Source: Limnomonas spitsbergensis (Eukaryota; Chlorophyta; Chlorophyceae; Chlamydomonadales). From it: 64,000 nt of DNA. Below the pieces are notes generated by a model, which worked only from the letters and a program-made list of their open reading frames with translations, searched no databases and was not told the origin of the DNA. The stretch's first letter is position 1. Every line of letters begins with the position of its first letter. Below, piece after piece: positions 34,514 to 43,369 of this stretch. Position numbers and translations under genes: made by a program. The DNA is taken from assembly GCA_037349105.1 (NCBI GenBank), contig JAYJMM010000117.1, positions 558,001-622,000 of the forward strand. Reading direction: 5' to 3'.

Positions 34514-36412
34514 ATGCCTTCACCACCAGCTCATTCTGTGCTTGCCATTATTAAAGCAGCCCGACCAGTCTTCAACTCCCAGTCAGATAAGCTCTCTTTC
34601 GCCGCCCACTCTGTAATTGCACTGAATGGACTGAAGCTCTTGGCTATTGGAGACCAAGCCAACACAGGTAATGTGACAGTGCAGAGCTCATACCACTGAC
34701 TCCACTCGATGCTTGCTGTGGTCAGAAATCCTTTACACCCAACTCACTTTTCTTCCACAGATTCGCCAGATCCAAGTTCTCCAGAGGTCCCATTGGATGG
34801 CTGGAATGACATGAGTGATGAGCACTGCTTCCTTTACGGCTTTGATCAACCTGCAAATACAGCCGAAAGTGCCAGCGTCGCCAACACTTTACTGCTCAAA
34901 TGCCTGACCATTGACGGCACTCTGCTGGTCACGCTCCATGCAAGCGGCAGCCGTCAATCACCGGAAACTATCGAGCTTGATCTGTCACGCCATGCCGTGC
35001 CTGATGGTTCTGACGCTACCAATACCGCGGTGTGCCTCAGCCCTGGCCAATATGGTCAGCTGCAGGAGCTGGTGGACAAGGTGCAAGCAGCACTAGAATC
35101 GCAGGTGCGCCGGTCGCACCGTTCCGGACATCTTCGCAGCCGTCCAGCTATGTTCAAACTGTACAGTGCCGTTCTCGTCAAAGCCTGTCGCTTGCCGCTC
35201 ATCGCCGCTCCCCCTTGCTCCTCTGTCAATGTACAGCTCAGTCCATCGTCCTCGGCGCGCGGTTCTGTGGCTCAGCAAGGGACAGGCCTCCAAGCAGGGA
35301 GTGGCGCAACTCAAAAGCAGGGGCAGGATTCAACCCGGGGTTCAGAACTTGAGCCGCGACACTCTTCAGATCTGCGGTTGCCTGCCCGCAGCCCGCTGAT
35401 GGTCGATGACGAGTCTCCAGGTCTGTTTATATTATTTTGACATCGATGGGGACTAAAGCAGCAAGCTACCAAGACAAAAGAACTGGGGGACAGAGGGCAC
35501 GGAAAGCATGAGAATAAATGGTAGCCAGCCTGTCTACCAGCTTTTATAATTTACGGTGTGATACCATTATAAGATGATAGATCTATAAAGGTCTTACGAT
35601 TTAGTTATCAAGACAAGCCCTTGAAATCTACCATAACTTAGAATTTCATTCCGGTTGCATCTTGTTCCATTCTTATTGATGCAGCATTGCTTGCCCTGCA
35701 GTGCCATCCTAGCTGAGGTGCTGGCCTGGCTGCTCTCTGAAGTGTCTCCTGATAACTTCGCAGATGGCTGGCCTGAGATTCCATCTAGGACAGGTCCATC
35801 GCACGGCGGTATGGCTGGGCGAGGCGGCCCCATGCCTTTCGGACTGACCGGCGGCGGCATGCATGTTGGGCCTGGCCATCCCTTCTTCGCAGACCGGCTC
35901 CGAAACCCCTCGCTTGCTGGTCCCGGAGGTGGAATGCGGGGACCCCCGGGCCTGCCGGGCGGTGCTCGATGGGATCCGATTGCCCCGGAGGGCTTACAGG
36001 GCTGGAACCCCGATGACTTTCAGACCGGCAACGGAGTCCCCGGAAGGTGAGAGCAGCAACGGGAGAGGCACTGGCTGGTTACTTGCACTGCTGGATAACA
36101 GATTTGGCAACTGGCCATTGCCCAAGCAGGTGCATGCGGCCATGCAACTGCTGTCCGCAAACCAGTGGTAGCATGCAGGTCGCCCGAGGACGCACCGTAT
36201 ACTTGTTTCTGCGCAAGAGCTTTATGCTGATCAAGATGCATAGAAAATTAGTGATATAAATTGCCGTGCATGCGCCTGCTTGTTCCTGTGTCACGGCCTG
36301 TGAACATGCGTGTGTCTTTGAATTGCACAGGCGTCAGGGACCTCCTGTTCACCCTGACATCATGCCTCCCGGCCCGGGCCGTGGCGCTGATTGGGATCAC
36401 ATGTTCAGCTGA
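34514..36412 (+). CDS. Proteasome regulator PI31 (PSMF1-like)
   Basis: Exons 34514-34667, 34761-35420, 35764-36046 and 36331-36412 join in phase to give 392 residues. Residues 1-50 (SVLAIIKAARPVFNSQSDKL..) and the exon 2 start, with DGWNDMSDEHCFLYG and LLLKCLTIDGTLLVTLHASG, are the PI31 N-terminal fold. The tail is the Pro/Gly-rich C-terminus that contacts the 20S proteasome: GGMHVGPGHPFFADRLRNPS, ARWDPIAPEG and finally HPDIMPPGPGRGADWDHMFS. PI31 modulates 20S/26S proteasome assembly and transport. The stretch 35105-35236 reads poorly as PI31 and has a GT donor and an AG acceptor in matching phase. If it is spliced out, the protein is 348 residues, nearer the family length of about 300. Human and plant homologues share the order seen here. 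Confidence 0.88.
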
Positions 36413-37083
36413 TCATGGATGGCAGCCTCGCAGCTAGGAATGGGTACATGAGGTGGCTGATCCCTGAAGCATGTGCAGCAAAGCAGAGGAATGACATACT
36501 GGGTTTTTATACCAGGTTGGTGGCGCACAACGTATACATAAGCCACACCACACTCCGGTGCTGGCAAATTTGATATTGCATCCTTGAAGTGGTACCGTAC
36601 TAGATGTGCCAAAGTTGTGGCATGCCGTAACAATTGTAACATGTATCGAGTTGTTCAGTAATGTTGACTAGGGCCAACCCCAGGGTCGAGTATAGTTGTT
36701 GTTTACCTTATCTTACATACGGTTTATCTTGTTCATGCAGCGTTTTCTGTTTGTTTGTACTCAATCTGGTGTGAGTGTTGTGGACTGTAATGTGCCTTAC
36801 AATGCCATGAGGAGTGTGAAACAAATATCTGAAGCTGTGAGGTTGCTTGCTTTGAGTGTGGTCTTCTACTGGCCCACCTCCCAGTTTTGTTTGGACTTCA
36901 CAAAGTGTTAGGCTGGCTGCCCAACCCTTTTAAACCTGAGGCGCTAACAGACGACCAACAAGCTCCCACACGGCTGCAATGACTCATGCGTGAAGAGTTA
37001 GATCTAGGTCTAAGTCCTCCTCTGCACAGTGCGGCCAAACTCCTCCACCACACCCCCTCCTGCACATTGGATTGCATTGGATT
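36413..37083. other. PI31 3' region and intergenic DNA
   Basis: No gene seen. Positions 36905-37060 resemble 6290-6410 (dispersed repeat with GCTGCCCAACC and GACCAACAAGC). The target site of the following MITE (ATTGGATT) lies in a short ATTGGATTGC tandem. Confidence 0.4.
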
Positions 37084-37237
37084 CAGTGCTGTGCAATTGC
37101 GCCATAATTCAGAAATTGTGTGAGTATTTACGGCCCTTAACTGATAAAGTCCTGAGCTGAATTTCACATCAAATTACGGTGACTGCATTCAGCTTCGTAA
37201 TTCAGCCACTGTAAGAACCACAATCGGCACAGCACTG
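37084..37237. mobile_element. hAT-type MITE, 154 bp
   Basis: Ends CAGTGCTGTGC.. and ..GCACAGCACTG are perfect inverted repeats over 11 bases. The element is flanked by a perfect 8-bp duplication ATTGGATT (37076-37083 and 37238-37245). CAGTG ends and 8-bp duplications are hAT hallmarks. It shares the CAGTG.TG..CAATTG start with the element at 22714-22972. Confidence 0.85.
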
Positions 37238-37318
37238 ATTGGATTGCATTGGATTGCATTCGTGGGGCAAAATGAACTTCAGAAGTGAGACCTTGTTAGA
37301 TGGCAGTGAAAGGACTGA

Positions 37319-37949
37319 TGTCACAGTATATTACCGTATACGTGACAGAACCGTTTAGACCGCAGTTAGCGGCCGCGGAGCCTCCGCAGCTTATCTGCGG
37401 AGTCTCCGGATTTGAGCTGAGACCTAGAAACCCGCTTACGCAGGATTAGTTTGACAGGTTCTACCGTACTCTGAACTGGGCCTGCCGGGTCCCTGTATCC
37501 CGGCAATTGCCTTGGCTAGTTACTTCGTCCCTTTCTAAAGGACAGACCTCTATTTGTAACAAGCACCAGCAGTCTTTGAGACCAGCAGCTTCCATATAAG
37601 TCAGTACCTTAACTCGAGTCAAGCCTAGCTCAGCCACCGCTGATCTAGCTGGAGACAAGTACCCCAGTAAGAGAACCGAGACTCTGCAGAAGAAGAAGTA
37701 CGCAGCCTCGTCCCGTCCGTCTCTCCGCGTGTTACGCGGTAAGTGTCCTTAACATAGCCCTGCTGGATCGCGACCAGACGGCCAGAAGGCCTATGCCCCC
37801 AAAGTCTGTTGCTATATATACACAATATCCACCTAGCTGCTTAACTCGAAGAGCACTCGCAGCCAGTGAGTAGTCACTGAGCCTGCCCGTAGGCGTCCGT
37901 CACTGCAGTGAGGAAAGAAGTCCGCCACGGACCTGAAGCGCACCTCGCG
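37319..37949 (+). repeat. Repeat A1 (5' terminal repeat of the retroelement)
   Basis: Aligned without gaps to 54779-55409 at an offset of 17460, with mismatches only at 37568 and 37671. It contains a TATA box at 37813-37820, a TGTAA (green-algal polyadenylation word) at 37555-37559, and at 37521-37544 the tract complementary to 37950-37973. It is not followed by the B repeat. Confidence 0.95.
37813..37820 (+). promoter_or_regulatory. TATA box candidate of the retroelement
   Basis: TATATATA lies in A1, 129 bases before the end of the repeat. Transcription starting about 30 bases downstream would leave a leader of about 100 bases before the complementary tract. The same box is present in A2 at 55273-55280. 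Confidence 0.45.
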
Positions 37950-37973
37950 TGTCCTTTAGAAAGGGACGAAGTA
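37950..37973 (+). other. Primer-binding-site position: 24-nt exact complement of part of repeat A
   Basis: These 24 bases begin at the first base after A1, where a primer-binding site would lie. They are the perfect reverse complement of 37521-37544 (and of 54981-55004 in A2). They do not start with TGG, so an ordinary tRNA 3'-end primer is not apparent. Confidence 0.75.
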
Positions 37974-38646
37974 GATCTAGCCTGATCAGCCTGATTTGCC
38001 AATTCCTGCTAAAGGTGCTTGTGCAGCGAGATTGGAATTTTGTTTGTATGCAAACAACCTTGGATAGCATATGAATTGCACTTTGCTGTGGTAATCTCCA
38101 TAGAGAGTGCCAAGTTAAGCCCTGAGAATCACTAAGAGTGGCAACTTAGTGTTGAGTCCAGGAGAGGCTTGAGGATCTGGCTGTGGATTTATACACCCAG
38201 CAGATAATCCCTGTATGACTGCAGATTGAGATCAGGTGGATCCAATCATTCATCATTGACAGAAGTAAACTTGTTGACAGATCATCCAAGGTTAAAATTT
38301 TGTGGTGTACCAAAGGATCCCCGCAGGCGTCAGAGAGGAACTGACACAGCGCAAGATCCGCCAGGAGGCAGACATCCGCAGGGGACGTGCGCCAGCTAGA
38401 GGCAGCCCAGCCAGCAAAGGTGGGAAGGGGCTAAAAAGGGCGAAGGAGGATTCCGCCAGATAAAAATATTAGTGAGCATAAAAGCAGAGGGCAAGGCCTA
38501 TCGCGCAAAATTGCTGTACCTGCCGTCCAGCCTTGACTAGCAGATCCTCACCAGGTTGCAGTAAGGATAAGGAGCAGAAGCCTAAACGTTAGCAGGTTTT
38601 GTAGGGGGTGTCGCCAGCACGCCTGCAGAACAGTGCGGTTCGTAAA
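37974..38646 (+). other. 5' leader of the retroelement
   Basis: Untranslated leader. A 49-codon open stretch at 38317-38463, in the same phase as ORF1 (GVREELTQRKIRQEADIRRG..), looks protein-like but ends at TAA before the ORF1 ATG. It may be an upstream exon or a relic of an earlier Gag start. Confidence 0.4.
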
Positions 38647-41600
38647 ATGCCTGTAGAGATGACAGGCATAGATCTAAACCCCGATAGGCACCGGCACCCT
38701 GACGTCCAACGGAGGAGTGGGCGTCTGAGGGGGCTGGAGCCGGGAATAGACCTAAAAAATGCTAGTGCTGAGATTGTGGCAGAGGCCCTGTTGATAGCGG
38801 AAAAGCTGTCAGAGCCAGTAGAACCGCCTGCAGAGGATTGCAGGGTACGTGAGCCAGACCGTGTACCACCCAGAGGGGCAGGGGCGCAAGCAGATGGTGC
38901 AGTACTAGTAACACGAAAAGGCATTGGTCGAGGGGGTCCGTTGCCCGCTGGTTCCGACAGCTGTCTGAATTTCGAGCAGGGGCAGACTCAAGCGGGAACC
39001 CCAGAGTTGATCTTGGATCAGGCAACGGAAGCATCCCAGAGCTGTGACACGCGACAGAGCAGTGCACCTGAGGCCGAGCCGCAGCAGAGCCTGCCCAGGG
39101 CGGCAAGTGTTACACAGCAGGTTGAAAAAGATCCCAGCCAATCGGGTCTAAGGGCAGAAGTAGCCGCAGCTTCAGACAAGTTTGCAGGCTGTCATAAGAC
39201 CTGCGAAGTCAAACCTCGAATAAAGACGGAGGGAGATGGGGCCAGGATTGTGCCTGCAGAGGTCAAACACGAGGAAGTTGAGCCACAGCCAGCAGCAGGC
39301 AGACAGAGCTCGCAGGCAGGCAAGGACAGGGAGAAACCAGCTGAGCCGGTAGGGAAGCCTTGGGCTGATCTATCCGAGGAAGAACAGCCAGACCCAGTTC
39401 AGGAAAAGCAGGGGCAGCAGACTACAGCAGAACTGCGTCCCGTGCAGCAGCTGCAGCCGCGCAAGGCACTGGTTAGAAGAGGAGCTGGATCCACAGTCTT
39501 CGGCACACCGCTGTCCAGTTTTCCACCCAGCGTGAACAGACCTGCGCAGACGTCCAAGGAGGGATCTGGCAGCCAGAGGCAGAGAGAGCCAGAGCGCTCG
39601 GAGACCGGGGGAGTCGCGTGCGGAAATGAGGAGGTAGAAGGGCCGATCGGTTGGGCAGGAATTGTGCAGTGGGCAACAGACCTGTGGAAGCAAGTGTGCT
39701 CCAGGACGTTCTTGCATTTCCAGGACCAGGTCACAGCCATTGAGGAGTTCAAGGCCCATCATCTGCGGGGATGGGCAACAAAGGCCATGTTGGGTATCCC
39801 CCACACAGGTCTGGACAGGGCGCTACTGTTAGCCGCCCTTGGACAGGTATCCAAGGGAAGGACGGGACACGAAGCAGCCAGGGCTGTTAAAGCCTTCGCA
39901 GACGAATGGTGCAAAGAGGTCACAGGAGACCAGGAGGAACCTGGGTCAGAGCCAGAGGATGAGGAGGACCAGGTGTGGGAAGGATTTGAAACAGGGGTGC
40001 AGCGGCCTGAGGGGATCAGGGAGGTGCAAAGGTGGCAGCAGCAGGCAGGAGCCGCGCCAACACCAACACTCAGATCTGCAGCCTTCGAGGTCAGCAGCGA
40101 GCCCAGCCTCAGAGGACGGCCAAGGGGCAGGGAAGCACCCAGAGCCAGCAGTCCAGCCGCCAGCGAAAGGGCGGAATTGACTAGCCAATCACTTGCCAGA
40201 ATGGCAGAGCAAAGCACAGCGACACGCAGAGCAAGCAGGCAAGAGTCTTATGAGTTGCTGCGCATAGTCGAGGACAAAGAGAACGCATACCAGGAAACCC
40301 AGGTGGATTACATCAAGGAATTCCTGAGGAACAGGCAGCCAGGCGCGGCAAGAGGAGCTAGGAGGAATGAGCCTGCAGGCAGCGCACAGAGCAGTGGCCC
40401 AAAAATACAGGAGGCCAAAGAGGAAACACAGTCTGATTCCTACGCCAGGAATTACACAGGCGGGACGCAGCCAGGTCGGCAGAGCCGGGAGCCGCCCAGG
40501 GGGCAGGCATACTCCAGGGAACAACCTCACCAGCATAGCCAAGAGCCGCCCAGAGGACAGGCAGAGGGCAGGGAACAGCCAAGCCAGCAGAGCCAGGAGC
40601 AATTAAGGGGACCAGCGGAACGCAGCAGAGGTGTGCGGCAGGAATGGCAAGACCAGGAGCTGCCTAGGGGACAGGCAGAGCCCGGTAGAGCACAGCCTTG
40701 GAGACCTGGATCTGACAGCAGACCAAGCAGAAGCGAACCAGAACGACCGCCACCCGAAGGAAGTAGAGGCTCGGCAGGCAGAGCGGGCAGACAGCCATCA
40801 CGAGACGCTCACGATCATGATGAGGATTATAACAGACATGACAGGTATCATTCAGGCCGCAGCCCATCGAGGGGCGGCAGTGGAGGACCTAGGTCGCGGT
40901 CAGGGTCAGTAGATTCGGGACCAGGGGGAGCGGACAGACGCAGGCCAGGAGCCAGACAGGAGTCCAGCAACCAGGAAATGAAAAGGCTCGATCGGGAGCA
41001 GGCGAGGGTGAACCTGCAGCTGCAGCAACAGATGGTATTGCAGCTGGCAGGGGTAGCCAAGGTAGCCAAGATCCCAGCCATCCAAGGCAACGTACCAGTC
41101 CTGGATATGTCACACCCAGGAGCGGTTGCAGCCAGAAAGTATTGCCAGGCGTGTGGGTACTGGGGATCGCACAACAGGTTGGCAATGTCAGATGACCAAC
41201 CAGCATTGGCCGTGGTGGCAGGTGAAATAGCTGGATCATGCCAGTCGCCGTCAGCTATGACGTTGCTGATCAAGTCGCTGGTCAAGCTGTGGGACAGCAA
41301 GCCTGCCAGCATGAGGCCGCTGATGGCAGCCATCAGGGCAGCGCCCCACGCAGGAAACAGAATTGCCAGAGAGGTGGAGCGGATCGGACAGCAGTGGATA
41401 GCCCCAGCGGAGCAGCAGGGTTGCGAAGCTTCGCTACTCACGTTGTGGATCAGGGTGGTCCAGGAGGAGGTGGGAAAGCCAACTTCAGAGGAGAGGACGG
41501 CCATCACCAACCTCAGGCTAGGAGTAAAAACTACTCTAGACCCGGACGTCAAGCCAGAGGAGACGGTGGAAGCATTTGCTCACAGAGTACTGACAACGGC

Positions 41601-43338
41601 AGAGTTGCTGCAGATCTCAAGGGATGCAGTAGATCACTTCGGCAGAAGCCACTCGGTCTCGCGCATGTTCCATGACGGACTCCCAGCGGTTGCTAGAGCC
41701 AAGCTGAGCAAGTTCGTTATGACGGTGCCAGGGTATCTCAGCATGAGCGATGAAGACCAAATCGCAGTACTCACGCAGCAGGTGGTGCTGTGGGAGAGGT
41801 TTGCCCTGGAAATGGGTGACCTGGGAGGTACCGGCTTCAGGCAGATAACCAACAGCGGGCCTGGCCAGGGAGAGGCACAGCCCAACAGGGGCAGGAGAGA
41901 GAGAGCAGGACAGTGGGAGATGCGAACACGCCTTGATGGAATTGTGCACCCCACAGGCTCAGCAGCAGTACCACAGGCGCGGATGGATGGTAAACCCAGA
42001 GGAGTTACCTGGGCGGACCAAGCAGGGGCGGCAAATTACAACGCTGAGGGTGGCTCAAGCGCAGCCAAGGCATGCTACCAGTGCGGTAGTACGTCGCACC
42101 TAGCCAGGGATTGCAGGGCGCCCAGGGCCAGGGATGAGCGCAGACCTATGCCCCTGGTTACAGACATCACACCTGGACCGGCCAAACAGCCGCAACAGCA
42201 GTATCCGCAGCAACAGCAGTATCCGCAGCAACAGCAGTATCCCCTGCCGCCAAGGCCGCAGCAGGGACAGGCGGCAGGCAGGCCGTATGACAGGAATCAG
42301 AACAACAGACAGTATCCTAGGCCTGGGCCTGGCCAGGGAGGTCAGGCGCAGCAGGCAGCCCACGTGTCGCATCTCAGCAATGCAACGGGGCAGGCTGAGC
42401 CAGAGGGATGGCACCAGACCATGGCAGAGATGCTCAGCGAGTCCGTAGCACTCATGACGCAGGTTGGGCTGGTACCCAAGCCTGCAGGTTTCAAGCAGGC
42501 AGTTCATAACGCCCGTCCTAAGTCGTTTTTGCCAGAACCTTTGCAGGAGGAGGAACCAGTACCAGGATTCACGGTACAACCCTCCAGGAAGGGAGCAAAG
42601 AGGCTGGTATTGAGTAAACTAGCTGACGATATGTCTGACATCCGCCTACAGGTGTTCAAGTTGAACGAGCGGCTCTCAGCGCTGTCGTTCACCACGATGC
42701 CCATGGGAGGAGACAACACCGGCCACAGGGGTGAGACTAGTAACACCAGGCCAGAGGGTAGAACAGTGACGGCTGCACCCAAGCTGCAGTATTTCAAAAA
42801 TGACAGAAGCAACCTGGAGCAGTGTGTGGGACTTATGGTCAATGGGAAGGTCCTGGTGGCTCAGAAAGCACTCATGGACTCCGCATGCACGTGCCATGTC
42901 ATCACTGTCAATATTGCAGAGCAATTAGTTGCCATGGGGGCGGAGCTGGTGCGTACAGACGAGAAGATTCGTACCACAGACAATGCAGGGGCAGATCTGT
43001 ATGGAGTACTGTTCATTTATGTGGTGTATGGATACGGAGGGCCCAATGCCATTATGGAGCCCACGGTGGTCAGGGTCGTTAAGACACCACCGGATGCATA
43101 TGAGCACTTGGTAGGGAACCCAGAGTTCCTCAAGTATAACGGGGTCTTAGAGGCAGCAGGAAGGCTGACCTTACGGCCCAGAGAGGGCCCACAGAGAGTG
43201 CAAGGGGTCAAGGACCTTACGCTGCCACTACTGCGGGCATCTCCGGCAGGGGGGTACCAGGCAGCAGCAGTGGCATGGCTGGGCAGGAATTCAGTGTGGA
43301 TTCGCAGAAAGAGAGGGGTGGCCAGCTGCAACAGTTGA
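38647..43338 (+). CDS. Retroelement ORF1: Gag with zinc knuckle and retropepsin-like domain
   Basis: The first ATG of a long frame gives 1563 residues. The first 700 residues are Glu/Gln/Arg-rich and contain degenerate repeats around QSQEPPRGQ. A capsid-like helical region follows (about residues 760-1080), including VSRMFHDGLPAVARAKLSKF. A CCHC knuckle lies at residues 1143-1156 (CYQCGSTSHLARDC), followed by a QQQYP repeat. Near the C-terminus the block QKALMDSACTCHVITVNIAE with Asp1411 resembles the active-site strand of a retropepsin, but the usual Asp-Ser/Thr-Gly is Asp-Ser-Ala. The product should form the particle and process it. The stop at 43336-43338 lies inside a 170-base overlap with the ORF2 frame, which is +1 relative to ORF1. 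Expression of ORF2 could use +1 frameshifting or reinitiation at the ATG 32 bases downstream. Confidence 0.85.
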   Translation: MPVEMTGIDLNPDRHRHPDVQRRSGRLRGLEPGIDLKNASAEIVAEALLIAEKLSEPVEPPAEDCRVREPDRVPPRGAGAQADGAVLVTRKGIGRGGPLPAGSDSCLNFEQGQTQAGTPELILDQATEASQSCDTRQSSAPEAEPQQSLPRAASVTQQVEKDPSQSGLRAEVAAASDKFAGCHKTCEVKPRIKTEGDGARIVPAEVKHEEVEPQPAAGRQSSQAGKDREKPAEPVGKPWADLSEEEQPDPVQEKQGQQTTAELRPVQQLQPRKALVRRGAGSTVFGTPLSSFPPSVNRPAQTSKEGSGSQRQREPERSETGGVACGNEEVEGPIGWAGIVQWATDLWKQVCSRTFLHFQDQVTAIEEFKAHHLRGWATKAMLGIPHTGLDRALLLAALGQVSKGRTGHEAARAVKAFADEWCKEVTGDQEEPGSEPEDEEDQVWEGFETGVQRPEGIREVQRWQQQAGAAPTPTLRSAAFEVSSEPSLRGRPRGREAPRASSPAASERAELTSQSLARMAEQSTATRRASRQESYELLRIVEDKENAYQETQVDYIKEFLRNRQPGAARGARRNEPAGSAQSSGPKIQEAKEETQSDSYARNYTGGTQPGRQSREPPRGQAYSREQPHQHSQEPPRGQAEGREQPSQQSQEQLRGPAERSRGVRQEWQDQELPRGQAEPGRAQPWRPGSDSRPSRSEPERPPPEGSRGSAGRAGRQPSRDAHDHDEDYNRHDRYHSGRSPSRGGSGGPRSRSGSVDSGPGGADRRRPGARQESSNQEMKRLDREQARVNLQLQQQMVLQLAGVAKVAKIPAIQGNVPVLDMSHPGAVAARKYCQACGYWGSHNRLAMSDDQPALAVVAGEIAGSCQSPSAMTLLIKSLVKLWDSKPASMRPLMAAIRAAPHAGNRIAREVERIGQQWIAPAEQQGCEASLLTLWIRVVQEEVGKPTSEERTAITNLRLGVKTTLDPDVKPEETVEAFAHRVLTTAELLQISRDAVDHFGRSHSVSRMFHDGLPAVARAKLSKFVMTVPGYLSMSDEDQIAVLTQQVVLWERFALEMGDLGGTGFRQITNSGPGQGEAQPNRGRRERAGQWEMRTRLDGIVHPTGSAAVPQARMDGKPRGVTWADQAGAANYNAEGGSSAAKACYQCGSTSHLARDCRAPRARDERRPMPLVTDITPGPAKQPQQQYPQQQQYPQQQQYPLPPRPQQGQAAGRPYDRNQNNRQYPRPGPGQGGQAQQAAHVSHLSNATGQAEPEGWHQTMAEMLSESVALMTQVGLVPKPAGFKQAVHNARPKSFLPEPLQEEEPVPGFTVQPSRKGAKRLVLSKLADDMSDIRLQVFKLNERLSALSFTTMPMGGDNTGHRGETSNTRPEGRTVTAAPKLQYFKNDRSNLEQCVGLMVNGKVLVAQKALMDSACTCHVITVNIAEQLVAMGAELVRTDEKIRTTDNAGADLYGVLFIYVVYGYGGPNAIMEPTVVRVVKTPPDAYEHLVGNPEFLKYNGVLEAAGRLTLRPREGPQRVQGVKDLTLPLLRASPAGGYQAAAVAWLGRNSVWIRRKRGVASCNS

Positions 43339-43369
43339 AACAGAGCACGAACCGCTCTTACAGCATTCC

